A stretch of 64,000 bases of DNA from Unio delphinus. Its lineage: Eukaryota; Mollusca; Bivalvia; Unionida; Unionidae. Where the stretch lies: NCBI GenBank assembly GCA_029339505.1, contig JAQISU010000251.1, forward strand, positions 317,501-381,500, written 5' to 3'. The notes beneath the pieces are model-generated. The model was not told the origin of the DNA, made no database searches, and saw only the letters and a list, made by a program, of their open reading frames with translations. Positions 1 through 10,791 of this stretch are shown here, piece by piece. Each line of letters starts with the position of its first letter. The first letter of the stretch is position 1. The position numbers and the translations under genes are program-made.

Positions 1-1010
1 AACTCTACCCGGGGCCCGTTTCTTGGTTAGGTCAGACAACGGCCCCGCAATCGCGCTGAAATTGGCCACATATCTCCGGTAATACCCGGCCAATCCCAGG
101 AATAACCTAACCTCAATTTTCGTGGTGGGCCGTGCGGCGTTTCCCAGCTGCTCCACCTTTGACTTCTCTGTGGACAGTGTGCCTTGGCTTATGGTATGTC
201 CTAAATAATCCAATGTCAGGAACCCAAAGTGACATTTGGAAGGGCGAGCTGTCAATCCTGTCTGACGTAGCCGCTCCATAACGTCAGCTAAAAGAGTGAG
301 GTGTTTACTCCACGTCTCTGTGGCCAACAACTGGTCATCCATGAAGTTGTAGACACCCATATCGCGTAAGGGCTCCAACAACTTCCACATCATCGTAGTA
401 AGGACGCTGGGCACGTTCTGTACCCCGACCGGCATGGCCAACCATTGGTAGGTCCCGTCGGGAGTAGCAAAAGCGAGCTTTGCCCTATCCTCCTTCCTTA
501 CCAAAATTTGCCAATAGCCCGTGGACAAATCCAGCTTGGAGAAATATTTCGCTTTCGAGACAGAAACGAAAATATGTTCCGGGTCAGGTAGCATTTCGAT
601 TTGAAATTCTGTCACCTGATTTAGCTTCCGGTAGTCGACACAAAACCGAAGAGTGCCTTCATTCTTCTACACTAGGACTACAGGAGAGCTGTAAGGGGAG
701 TCGGCGGATTATATTACTCCCAGAGCAATCATCTACTCGACCTCCTCACTTACGACTTGTCGTTTTGCGTGTGGCAAGGGATAGGGTTTCTGCTAGACTG
801 GCCGGTCATCCACCAGCTTTAAACCGAACTCGACAAGCGAAGTTCTCCCGGGTATTTTCGTAAGCACATCGGAATATCCGGGCAGCAACGTCTCAATCTC
901 TTCCCGCTGTACCGCAGTCAACATGGGGTCACACTTCATGTAAGAGGGTGTCTCCGCCCTTGTTAACGGACAGCTTGGGACAGTGTTGGCGCCTTCCGTA
1001 TCGACTTCGT
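1..1010 (-). pseudogene. Reverse transcriptase of element 1, partial
   Basis: The minus strand encodes a gypsy-type RT that copies the element RNA into DNA. Visible motifs include the palm region with FCVDYRKLNQ and SKLDLSTGYWQ, and the catalytic YxDD-type box as FMDD near 325-345. The connection region FLGLAGYYRRYV lies at about 60-100. A TAG stop interrupts the segment just upstream of the FCVDYRKLNQ motif, near 665. The frame is then open to the left edge, so RNase H is outside the window. The Met in FMDD is a variant of the more usual FVDD or YVDD. No transcript evidence is visible, and the copy is dead. Confidence 0.82.
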
Positions 1011-1022
1011 CGTCCTCAGTGA

Positions 1023-2260
1023 CTATCGTGGTGATGAAAAATCTCTGACGGTCTCTCTTTCCCGGTGTCTTTTAAGCAGATTGGCGTGGTACAATTTCTC
1101 CTTCATTGACAGAGTTATCCGATATGTTTGACCTCCGACCTTTTCGGTGATGATGTATGGACCTCTCCAGGAAACTTGCAATTTGTTGTGTTCTTGGGGC
1201 AATAGCAACAACACCTTGTCCCCTACTTCATGCTGGCGTGGGTTTACGCGCTTGTTATAATTCTTTGCCTGACGCGCCTTCGCTCGCTTGAGGTTCTCCT
1301 GTGCGAGGGAACAAACGTCCTCCAATTTGTTGCGTAAGTCCGCGACGTACTGGTAGGTAGTGCGTACCTTCTCTACGGCGCGATCGTCCGTCTACAGCTG
1401 TCTTAGTAGGGCGATTGGGCCTCCCGTACAAGAGTTCAAAGGGAGAGAACCCTAAACTCGCTTGTGATACTTCCCGGTATGTGAAAATCATGGCAGGAAT
1501 ATACCGATCCCGATCCTTGGGGCGGCCTTCGCAAAGCTTTTTGAGCGTGTTCTTTAGGGTCCCTTTGAACCGTTCGACCAGTCCGTTACATTGGGGGTGA
1601 TACAGTGTAGTCGTGAGGTGATTAATTAATATCAGTCGGTTCACCCCCTCCATCACACGACTCATGAATTGCGTCCCTTGATCGGTCAGGATCCGTCGGG
1701 TACTCCGACTCTTGACAAAATCCCAGACAGGGCTTTCGCGACTGTTTCCGAATCAATATTACGCAACGCGACGCCCTCGGGATAGCGTGTAGTGTATTCC
1801 ACGACCGTTAGAATATACCGATTTCCGTGCGACGATGCGGGTTTTATCGGTCCAATTAAATCCATTGCGACGCGTCGAAAAGGTTAATCGATAAGAGGTG
1901 TACTCCTCAAGGGGACAGGTCGATGATCTGTTTTCGGTGCCATTCTTTGACACTTCTCACAGGAGAGACAGAATCGATTGACATCACCCTGGACCCCTGG
2001 CCAGTAAAAATCTTGAACAAGGCGGTCACGCGTCTTGTCAATTCCCTTGTGTCCTCCCATGACATGAGTTTCAACACTTCGCCTCGCTTGTATTTCGGCA
2101 CGACAGCTTTCTTAAAGTGTTCGCTGCCCTTTCTGGCGTGGCGATACAAGATCCCCTTCTTGTACGCGAACTTCACCACGCCATTCGGAGTTTCTTTCTC
2201 TGTTCCTGCTACAGCGCAGTTGTGCAACTGCACCAGAGTTGCGTCTTCCTGTTGCAGCTA
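1023..2260 (-). pseudogene. Integrase of element 1, broken
   Basis: Minus-strand fragments cover a retroviral-type integrase. The N-terminal HHCC zinc finger lies at about 1,920-2,130 (HKGIDKTRDRLVQDFYWPG followed by two Cys pairs). The DDE core runs over about 1,255-1,950, with a C-terminal core motif NGLVERFKGTLK near 1,590, and the C-terminal domain ends near 1,023 with VSWRGPYIITEKVG. At least three frame changes separate these pieces. It joins element DNA to the chromosome. Its place before RT, rather than after RNase H, is what defines the Gmr1-like order. Confidence 0.8.
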
Positions 2261-2452
2261 CCTCAACTCAGCTGGAAGAACGTTACTCACCGGTGACGTT
2301 GTAACATCCATCGGTTTTGCTTCCGTCTGTCGACTCTAGGTCCTGGTATCCACAGCACTCACCTGTATGTGTGTGTGTTTCGGGGTTCGGCTGCGGCGAC
2401 ACATAACGTCATGTGATAGACCATCCAAACACGCAGCTTCAACTTTTCACCT

Positions 2453-2677
2453 TCACGTACGGCGAATCGAGGTCAATGAGAGCCAATGGCAATGAGTAAC
2501 GCGCGCTGTTCGCGTACTGACTTCGATAACCTCCCCTGTGTAATCCTCGGGTTGAACGTACTTCCTGTCAACAAGGACTGGGACGCTACACCCGGTGTCA
2601 TACAAGATGGTGGAACCTTCTCCCTTGACAGTTGAGAAACGCGAGATTTGAGGATTTGCAACTTGCTCTCGGCTCAT
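2453..2677 (-). pseudogene. Aspartic protease of element 1
   Basis: A short minus-strand frame of about 74 residues holds the retropepsin active site as LYDTGCSVPVL. The DTG triplet is the catalytic Asp-Thr-Gly. Retropepsins process the gag-pol polyprotein and act as dimers. It lies directly after the zinc knuckle of gag on the minus strand, as expected. Loss of frame after 2,453 separates it from integrase. Confidence 0.65.
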
Positions 2678-3022
2678 AATCCTTCCTGGCGACGTTATTC
2701 ACCTGGGTCTGTCTCCCCTTGGGACAGTCCCTGGCTATATGCCTCAGGCGCTTGCAGTTGTAACACGTCGGCGGCCCTCGCTCGCCGACCTGCAAATCCC
2801 ACTTTCGGGGGTGAGGCCTGTCCAAGTCTATGGGTGGCATCCCTACCTGCAGATCCCCTCCGGTCATCCCGTTGCCCTGACGGTTACGGACAGCCGGGAC
2901 TACCTCAAGCACCCGGCGCGGCTCAGTGGCTCAGGGTCGGTCCGCACACCCGGAACCTCCACTCTTCGAGTGCGCCTGTTCGAATTGCCCCACCATCCTA
3001 GCGATCTCTTTGAGCGTCCGTT

Positions 3023-3115
<93 letters not shown>

Positions 3116-3831
3116 CCAGAATGACTGTCAACTCGCGACGGTAAGTACTCAGGACATGTTCTTTGAGTATAACCTCACGTAGCTCGTCGTACGATCGTTC
3201 GACTTCGTCCATTTTCATCCACTTCTCAAATATCCCTCTAACACGGTTGTGGAATTGAAAGTGGGTTTCCGTTGCCTTTTTCGTAGAGCCCCGAAACAAG
3301 TTTACGGTACGTTTCGGCGGTCAGCCGATAGTTGCAAAGAAGGGCCTTTTTGAGCGCAATATAATGGTCAGCATCGAGTGCAGCTAAGCCGTGTAAGACT
3401 TCAAGAGCTGCACCTTTCAAAAAGGCTGAAACATTAATCGCCCAATGTTGCTCAGGAACTTTATGAGCGTGAGCAAGTTTCTCAAACTGCACGAAAAAAT
3501 CGTCGATAGACTCCTCATTATCGTTGAACCGCGGCATGTTTATCTGGGCCATTCGGTGGTCGATGAAAGGTCGCCCTGTCCCTCCGGAACTCGTACTGGT
3601 GTCGTCCCTAGCTGCTAGCTTTACCTTCTCCATTTCGAGAGTGTGAGCAAGTCTGGCTAGTTCTAGTTCTCTTTCCGCTGCTTCCTTGGCCAGCGCTTTC
3701 TCTGTTACTTTTTCTGCCTTCGTTTCCTTGATTCTTTCTTCGATAAATGATGCCAGGCGATCTCCCTCGTATCCAAGATCTTCCGATCCCATGGCACGGT
3801 AATCATTGATCATTTGCCTTTCTGTAGCCAT
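2598..3831 (-). pseudogene. Gag of element 1 with CCHC zinc knuckle
   Basis: The frame opens at the ATG at 3,831 and has a charged coiled-coil N-terminus, then a capsid-like helical domain with FNDNEESIDDFFVQFEKLA and a RLTAETYRKL motif. It ends with a CX2CX4HX4C zinc knuckle (CYNCKRLRHIARDC) near 2,735-2,780. Gag coats the RNA and forms the particle. The frame changes near 3,240-3,300, and a (CT)n tract of about 90 bp at 3,022-3,111 sits inside the coding region just before the knuckle. The same coiled-coil plus capsid plan occurs in gag of element 2. Confidence 0.78.
3022..3111. repeat. (CT)n / (GA)n microsatellite inside gag
   Basis: About 90 bp of nearly pure CT with one CC interruption lies inside the gag gene of element 1. 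Read on minus it would encode alternating Arg-Glu, which is frame-compatible only by chance. Confidence 0.95.
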
Positions 3832-4411
3832 GTTGTTATACTAATAGGAAGTGATACCTTGTCTCAACCCAACTAACAATGGACAGATATTACAAGTTCC
3901 TAGGCAAATATTTACCTGACGACAGCAACTAATTTCGTTCAGGTAAGATATCTGTTCGATATTAGCATCATAATTACTGCAAGTAATTAAAGATCTACAA
4001 ATCATGCAAATATCAAATATAACCAACACAAGATGAGAAAATCATAAAAATTCAAAATACACAGGAAGGAAAATAACTCACAACTATTTCACACTGTTAA
4101 CTAATACTCGTAACAAATAAACTTTAGATCCTAAAATAATATTTGTGCCTAACTCAAATTCCTGACAAAGCGCCCACTATGGCGATAGCAAAGGTTGGGG
4201 TGGGGTACTTCCAATATATTAATTGAAATATTATGGAAATTACACCCTGGCTCATGAAGTTATAAGGTTAAATTACTGACGAAATAGATGTACAGTGTCA
4301 CAGAATTGTAGTATAACAAGTGTAAATGTTTAAGATATCATCAGTAGTTATTTTTCTTCTATTCTGTGTTAGTTTTAACATATGTACATTTTATTCTTAG
4401 GGGGGAGGTAT

Positions 4412-5905
4412 TGCTCACAGAATTAGGCGAAAATTGAATTTATTTCTTCTTGAATTACAAACTAATTTCACCATTTTTTTGTTTTGTCGTACATGCGTTA
4501 CCTGGGGTGAATAAGTGTTTCTTTTCAAGGTAAGCGACGTGTAACGATTTGCATGTGCCTGACTATGAATCACTTGAAGTCAGGAACATTAGAATCACGG
4601 GATGCACGGGAATTTTGCCGTGAATTCTGCCCACCTATTTGAGGATATATAAGGCAAAATAATTCTGATAAGATTACGGGTCCAAAAGTATCTTATCACA
4701 GGATAGATAGCTCGTCATTCTTTCTCCAGCCCAAAGGGGTGAGTGTTAAATTTATATTTCGTTTCCTTGTGAATTTTATTCAGTTTATCATTTCATGTAA
4801 TGATGCCTTTATTACAATGCAGATTTGAAACGTGGAATATTTGGAATTACTAGTCACTATTAGACTTTAAATGCAATAGCGTAATCTAAGTTGTAGATTG
4901 TTTTAGAAACAACAATTATTAGTGTGGTTTCTTTATTGTAGCTGATTTGTAGCTGAACGTCTTTGATTTGTAGCTGAACGTCTCTGATTTGTAGCGGAAC
5001 GTCTCTGATTTGTAGCTGAACGTCTCTGAATATCTTTGAATTGTAGCTGAACGTTTCTGAACGTCTCTGAATATCTCTGAATTGTAGCTGAATGTGAATG
5101 TGCCGTGATTGTGCTGTTTAATTGTGCGATCAAAGTGAGGTATCTGACTGTCTTTCTGTCGGATTGTCTGTCCGTCTACATCTGTCTTGATGTGTAAATA
5201 TCCGGAAATTCTAGAAGTCTAAATGTCCGAGTGTCGGAGCTGTCTAGAGGTGGAAACGTCTAGGGTAGCATCTAAGTATTTGGGACCGTTGGTTCTAGTA
5301 GATGCTGTATGCTGTCTCTACGTATAACTGTGGTGGATCCGTGAAGGGCGAGTGACCGATAAAAGTATTGAGTCAACCCTAGGTATTCGGAGAAGCTGGG
5401 CGGCGATTCAATAGTTGGTGAATCGAACGGTTGTTGCAATTGTAGTTACAATTGAATACATTGTTATATTTACACATAGTTACTTCGAATCACAGTAGTA
5501 TTTCAAGGGATTACATGAATCTCAATAAAAGTTAGCAACTTGATTAAATACATGTATATGGTTTTGCTAGATGTTCGCAATCCATACGTGCGATAGTATA
5601 GTTTGATGTTTGTATTTGTTATCGCAATTTATACTTGCGTTAATATAACTTTTGTAAAGGTTCCTTGAATCTGTGTATAGTCCAGGAGATTCCTTGGATC
5701 TGTGTTTATTTTGTATTAATATTTAATTTATTTTTGAATTGTAAATGGTTGTGGAATGTGATTGTGGGTTGAATGCATGAGTTATTGTGTTGATACATCA
5801 TTATTTTTTATCAATAATTTATTTCATAAATTTACATTATCTTTTACATATTGTGTTTGTGTTGTTCATTTAATCCACCATTCACTCGGTAACAATTATG
5901 TTACA
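4412..5905 (+). repeat. 5' LTR of element 2
   Basis: This 1,494-bp LTR starts TGCTCACAGAATTAGG and ends TTACA, and matches 10,792-12,286 over its whole length. It holds a TATA-like box, a block of about 25-bp subrepeats at 4,935-5,100 (TTTGTAGCTGAACGTCTCTG), and an AATAAA-type polyadenylation signal near 5,524. The first bases carry one inserted C relative to the 3' LTR (TGCTCACAG against TGTCACAG). Confidence 0.92.
4645..4654 (+). promoter_or_regulatory. LTR TATA-like box
   Basis: ATATATAAGG sits about 230 bp into the LTR, and an identical copy is at 11,023-11,033 in the 3' LTR. This is the likely U3 promoter for the element transcript. Confidence 0.5.
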
Positions 5906-5906
5906 A

Positions 5907-5924
5907 TGGTGTCAGAAATGGGAT
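5907..5924 (+). other. Primer binding site, Leu-tRNA type
   Basis: TGGTGTCAGAAATGGGAT begins one base after the 5' LTR. It has the form expected for pairing with the 3' end of a leucine tRNA, whose usual complement differs here by one base. It would prime minus-strand DNA synthesis. Confidence 0.7.
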
Positions 5925-6152
5925 CGCTGGATTAAGTTAATTGTCAATCATTTTTGTGAAAGTATACATTTAATGTTTATATTTGAGCGTGACCTTCTTG
6001 ACAAGATAATACTCAAGTAGGGGTTTATTTTGGTTTCGTTTATCTAGGTCCGTGTGTCCAATATAAACATATTTAAAGCATCGGTTTGGTTATTTTCATC
6101 AGGAAGATAAGGTCAGCCTGTTCTATATATTTATATTTATATTACAATTGTC

Positions 6153-7330
6153 ATGTCATCCCTTAAGGACGTGGTTGCCTTAGACAAAGAATTTGGACAT
6201 GAAGGTGAAAGTTTAAGGAAATTTATTCAGGAAGAACAAACACGGGAAAGGGAAGAAAGGGTAAGGTCAAGGGAATTAGAAAGGGATTTAGAAAGGGAAA
6301 AAGGGGAAGCCGATGACAGGAAATGGGCCTTTGAGAAGGAAAAGATAGAATAAGAGAAGCAGGCCCAAAGGGAAAAGATAGAATTAAAGAAGCAGGCCGG
6401 AAAGGAAAAGATAGAATTAGAGAAGGATAAGATAGAACTAGAGAAGCAGGCCAAAACGGACAGGAGAGAATGTGAAAGGGAAGCGGGGGGGGGGGGGGGG
6501 GAAGGCGAATAGAGTTAGAAAAACGAGGAAAAGTAGAAATGTTAGAGTTTGAAGAAAAAGCAAAGCAACGGGACCATGAGCGTAAGTTAGAATTAGCAAC
6601 AGCTGGAAGAGAACACGATTCTGCCTCAAGCAAATTAAAGGGCCCCAAACTACCTCCCTTTGACGATGAAAAAGATAACATGGATAGCTATCTTCATCGG
6701 TTTGATCGGTATGCCGAAAACTATAAGTGGAGTCAAAATAACTGGACGCTGCTTCTTAGTGCTCTATTAAAAGGTAAAGCGCTGGATGTATACTCACGAC
6801 TTCCTAGGGACGATGTGTTTAAGTACGACGTCCTAAAGGAAGTTCTTCTTAAAAGGTGCGAGCTCACTGAACAGGGTTTTCGTAAAAAGTTCAGGTATAG
6901 CAAGCCGATAAGGGAGAAACCTTTGTTCAGTTCATCGTTAGAATTGCGAACTATTTTGAGCGGTGGATAGAATGCAGCAAAGCGGTGAAAACGTTTGAAG
7001 GGTTGATTGATTTCTTGCTCAGAGATCAATTATTTAATACAGCTGGGCGAGAATTAGATCAATTTCTGAAAGAGAAAGTCTTCACAAACGTAAAAGATAT
7101 GGCTAAGCAAGCCGATTTCTTTGCCGAAGTTCATGGGGGAACCCAGAACGTGGTTTCAAAAGATTTTAAGTCTGGAAATCAGTCTGCGAGACCGATGCCT
7201 ATGGAGCTTGTAAAATCAGCTGAGGCAAATAGGTCAGTTAGGAATCCAGGTATTCAGCGTGTGCAATGTTACTTGTGTAATGCATGGGGTCATGTTCAAA
7301 AAGACTGTACTAAAAGAAAGGGACTTGTAC
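6153..7330 (+). pseudogene. Gag of element 2 with CCHC zinc knuckle
   Basis: The ATG at 6,153 opens a very charged Glu/Lys/Arg coiled-coil N-terminus, interrupted by TAA near 6,351 and by a G tract at about 6,485-6,500. The capsid-like domain (LPPFDDEKDNMDSYLHRF, then LLSALLKGKALDVYSRLP) lies at about 6,640-6,910. After a frame change near 6,900-6,990 the frame continues to a CX2CX4HX4C knuckle (CYLCNAWGHVQKDC) at 7,267-7,308. The domain plan matches gag of element 1. The protein would package the RNA into particles. Confidence 0.8.
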
Positions 7331-7800
7331 ATAAGGTAGCAGTGGCTATACAAAGTAAAGGTATATCTGATAATATCGTACAGGTAGAACCATGTATTCA
7401 TTCACTTGGCACGTGTCTATTTCCCGAAGCGCGTGTACCAACCGCAAGAGGGTTAGTCAACGGCCGAGAAGTCGTAGTATTACGTGACACTGGTTGCAGG
7501 GGCGTAGTGATCAAACGTAGTCTCGTGCAGGATAACCAAATGCTCGGGTGGGAGTCCCCATGTATGTCACTTGATCAGACGATCGGTCGCATTCCCGTAG
7601 CAAGGATCAAGATAAAAACACCTTTCCTCACTGGAACTGTTGATGCCCTTTGTATGGGAAACCCTATTTACGATCTGACGTTTGGTAATGTTGAAGGTTC
7701 CCGTCTTCCAACCATGGCCGATTTTAAAATACCTTTGGCCCAGGCAATCGAAACGCAAGCGCGAACACGGCGAGAGAAAACCGCGTTTCATAAATTAATA
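7331..7800 (+). CDS. Aspartic protease region of element 2
   Basis: This region continues in the same open frame as the zinc knuckle, so gag-NC and protease form one reading frame here (6,985-8,587). The active site is VLRDTGCRGVVIK at about 7,470-7,515, with the catalytic DTG. The following strands (LTGTVDALCMGNPIYDLTFGN) resemble the body and flap of a retropepsin. It would cut the gag-pol polyprotein. This segment itself has no visible stop. Confidence 0.7.
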
Positions 7801-9110
7801 GTCCCTGAATCGAACTCAGGAATTTCGCGAGATGAGTTCAAACGAGAGCAAGAACGTGATGAATCCATCAAAGCAATTGTTGAGAAAATCGCGTCCGGCG
7901 CGATTAAACACTGCAATGGTTGGGGTAGCTCGAGATTCGTACGCAAGGACGGATTAATTCATAGGGAGTTTAGCGCTCGGGAGGGTAAGAAGTATTGGCA
8001 AGTGGTCGTACCCCAGAGATATAGATCTCAAGTACTTAGGGTGGCGCATGAGTCGAGCATGGCGGGACACCTAGGTAAGGCTAAGACCACTAGCAGAGTA
8101 GTTGCTGAATTCTACTGGCCCGGTGTTAATGGCGATGTCACACGGTTCTGTAGGTCGTGCGACGTATGTCAAAAAACCGTATGTAAGGGAAGGGTCACAA
8201 GGGTGCCCTTAGGACAGATGCCATTAATAGATACACCGTTTAAAAGAGTGGCAGTAGATATTGTAGGACCAATACACCCAGTTACCGAAAGAAAGAATCG
8301 GTATATTCTTACTCTGGTTGACTACGCGACCAGATACCCCGAAGCCGTAGCGTTACCAACTATTGAAACGGAAAGGGTAGCTGAAGCATTAGTTGATATC
8401 TTCAGTAGGGTAAGGGTGCCAGAAGAAATCCTAACTGATTGTGGTGCCCCATTCACCTCTGACCTCATGGGTGAGATAAGTAGGCTGTTATCCATCAAAC
8501 AGCTAAACACTACCCCATACCATTCGATGTGTAATGGACTGGTAGAGAAGTTTAATGGTACCCTGAAAAGCATGCTACGAAAGATGTAAGCGGAACGTCC
8601 GCAAGACTGGGACCGTTATTTGAACGCTGTTCTGTTCGCGTACCGTGAAGTACCGCAGGAAAGTTTAGGGTTTTCACCCTTCGAACTGTTGTACGGTAGA
8701 ACAGTTCGAGGCCCGATGCGGATACTACGCGAACTATGGACTGGTGATGTCGCAAACGAGAAAAAGAAAAAAAACTTACCAGTACGTGTTAGATCTGCTA
8801 AATAAACTTGAGAGTACATGCCAGATGGCACGTGACGAATTAATTAAATCGGGGCGCAGATATGCCAAGTATTATAACCGCAGAGCGCAAAATAGGAAAT
8901 TTCTTGTAGGAGATCAGGTTCTATTGCTTCTTCCAACTAGCTCAAATAAGTTATGAGTCCAGTGGAAAGGTCCTTATGAAGTTAAAGAGGTAAAAGGTGA
9001 CATGGACTATAAAATTGATTTGGACGGTAATTTAAAGACATTCCATGCTAACATGCTCAAGTTGTATATCAAGAGACAGAGCCACAATGCTGAAAAGGGG
9101 GTCTTAAATG
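7801..9110 (+). pseudogene. Integrase of element 2
   Basis: The HHCC zinc finger lies at about 8,046-8,170 (HESSMAGHLGKAKTTSR, then CRSCDVCQ). The catalytic core has the first Asp in VAVDIVGP (8,250), the second in ILTDCGAPFTS (8,435) and the Glu in LVEKFNGTLK (8,540-8,570). A TAA at 8,587 replaces a Cys codon that is intact in the related copy at 31,702-32,391. Another stop lies near 8,954 in the C-terminal domain, which continues to about 9,110 with HANMLKLYIKRQS. The enzyme inserts the cDNA. It lies upstream of RT, which is the diagnostic feature. Confidence 0.88.
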
Positions 9111-10240
9111 TCGTTTGTACGGCAGTCGTAGTCAATGATGAAGCAGATTCGAATATCGAGAGTTCCCTTGAGTGTCCCTTGGGAGTTGGGGGAGAAGGGA
9201 TAGATAAAGTCGATGTGAGTGCGGAGTTGACGAAAGACCAGCGTCAACAGATTAATGCGATCTTAGCTAAACTCTCTTATGTATTCACAGACAGACCAGG
9301 TTGTACAACTTTGTTGGACCTCAAAATTAAACTGAATACGTCTGACCCTATTCCAATCAAGGGCTATCCGGTGCCATACAACGCACGTGAAGCTGTGGAC
9401 GAAGAGGTGGATAAAATTTTGGCTATAGGTTGTTGGACCCTCCAACTCGCCATATTCTTCTCCAGTAGTGCTAGTCAGGAAAAAGGACGGGACGAACCGA
9501 TTCTGTATCGATTTTCGGCAGTTAAATAAAATCACTGTGTTCGATGCAGAACCAATGCCAGATATGGAGGGTCTATTTGCGAAGTTGTCGGGTAACCGAT
9601 GGATTTCCAAATTAGATCTGGCCAAGGGATATTGGCAGGTTTCCATTGTCCCAGAATCCCGAGCATTGACAGCAATTGCGACCCAGAAAGGATTGTATCA
9701 ATTCAAAGTGATGCCATTCGGGTTAGTTGGAGCCAGCGCCAACTGTTGTCGTTTGATGCGAAAGTTGCTGAAAGGTTTAGCAAACGTTGATAGCTTTGTA
9801 GACGACATATTCGTGAACACGAATACTTGGAGTGAGCACGTGTCTGTCCTGGGCGAACTCTTTAATAGACTCCGCAGAGTGAACCTCACAGTGAGACCCA
9901 CTAAATGCAGTATTGGTTATACAGATTTAGATTGTTTGGGCCATAGGGTCAGTGTAATTGCTTCAACTTGCTTGGTGTGAGCTTTTAACTGACCCATACG
10001 GTCAGTTAAAACCTCACCCAAAGCAAGTTGAAGCAATTAGAGACGCACCAAAGCCATCCAACAAAACGCAGGTAAGATCATTTCTAGGTCTAGTAGGTTC
10101 TTATAGAAAGTTTATACCGAGCTATGCAGCAATTGCTAGCCCCCTGTCTGATTTGACCAAGAAGGGGCAAACAAACAAAGTTGAATGGGGACCGCCACAA
10201 GATCAAGCATTCTGTGCTCTGAAAGAGAAACTTGTTAGTG
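9111..10240 (+). pseudogene. Reverse transcriptase of element 2
   Basis: The start of RT (PIPIKGYPVPYNAREAVDEEV) is at about 9,350-9,410. After a frameshift near 9,470 the fingers and palm follow in another frame with VRKKDGTNRFCIDFRQLNK, ISKLDLAKGYWQV and the catalytic FVDD at about 9,797-9,808. A 39-bp inverted duplication at 9,956-10,038 then breaks the frame. The connection region (QVRSFLGLVGSYRKFIPSY) lies at 10,070-10,130. It converts the element RNA to DNA. The inverted duplication and the frameshifts make it inactive. Confidence 0.88.
9956..10038. repeat. 39-bp inverted duplication within RT
   Basis: The left arm is 9,956-9,994, the spacer CATAC is 9,995-9,999 and the right arm is 10,000-10,038. 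The arms are reverse complements with about three mismatches. The right arm is the normal pol sequence continuing into the connection domain, and the left arm is an extra inverted copy of it. Confidence 0.9.
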
Positions 10241-10636
10241 CACCTATATTAAAATTGCCAGTTGTTAGCAAATCCTATTTTAAGAACAGATGCTTCTGAA
10301 ACTGGGTTGGGGGCAGTTTTACTGCAAGAGCAAGACGACAGTAAGTTACCCGTGGCTTTTTCGAGTAGGAAATTGCTACCAAGGGAGAAAAATTATTCCG
10401 TTATAGAAAAGGAATGTTTGGCTGTAGTATGGAGAATTGGGAAGTATCACGCATATCTATTTGGGAGAGATTTCGTTCTCGAGACTGATCACCAACCCCT
10501 ACTGTATTTGAACAAGGCCAAGGTCGCTAACGCTCGGTTGATGCGTTGGGCGCTAACACTACAACCTTATCGCTTCCGTGTAGAAGCAATAAGGGGAATT
10601 GAAGATATAGGGGCAGACTACTTGAGTAGGGCATGA
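10241..10636 (+). pseudogene. RNase H of element 2
   Basis: Ribonuclease H removes RNA from the RNA-DNA hybrid. The conserved acidic motifs are visible as ILRTDASETGLGAVLLQ (10,268-10,320), YSVIEKECLAVVW (about 10,400) and LETDHQPLLYL (about 10,480). The frame ends with GADYLSRA at a stop at 10,634-10,636. The same tail is kept in the nested element at about 31,676-31,722, which lost the rest of RT-RH. The link to RT is out of frame near 10,265, so I call it a pseudogene. Confidence 0.85.
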
Positions 10637-10772
10637 TGGGAAATTTGTATGAATTTACCCAGTATTAAAATCCAGATTGTAGTATAACCAGTGTAAATGT
10701 TTTAAGATATCATCAGTAGTTATTTTTCTTCTATTCTGTGTTAGTTTTAAACATGTGTACATTTTTATTCTT

Positions 10773-10788
10773 GGGGGGGGGGGGGGGG
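10773..10788 (+). other. Polypurine tract of element 2
   Basis: A run of G residues lies immediately before the 3' LTR. A shorter form (GGGGGGAGG) lies before the 5' LTR at 4,401-4,408 and, inverted, at 31,525-31,533 in the nested element. It would prime plus-strand DNA synthesis. Confidence 0.7.
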
Positions 10789-10791
10789 TAT

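Larger units (their letters stand above)
1..4295 (-). mobile_element. Decayed Ty3/gypsy LTR retrotransposon, Gmr1-like order (element 1)
   Basis: Read on the minus strand from 3,831 down to 1, the order is gag, protease, integrase, reverse transcriptase, so integrase precedes RT. The sequence families are Ty3/gypsy, but this order is that of Ty1/copia and of the Gmr1-type gypsy elements. RNase H and one LTR lie beyond the left edge. The leader lies at 3,832-4,295. A stretch near 4,155-4,172, read on minus, begins TGGGCGC and could be a primer binding site, but I am unsure of that. Element 2 inserted at 4,295. DNA after 12,291 may be the rest of this element's 5' LTR, which I could not confirm. 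Several frameshifts and stops show it is inactive. Confidence 0.8.

Noticed and set aside
1923..2339. Plus-strand frame of 138 codons
   Set aside because: It is the antisense of the integrase of element 1, which has recognisable motifs on the minus strand.
6223..6681. Minus-strand frame of 152 codons rich in Ser, Phe and Pro
   Set aside because: It is the antisense of the Glu/Lys-rich gag N-terminus of element 2.
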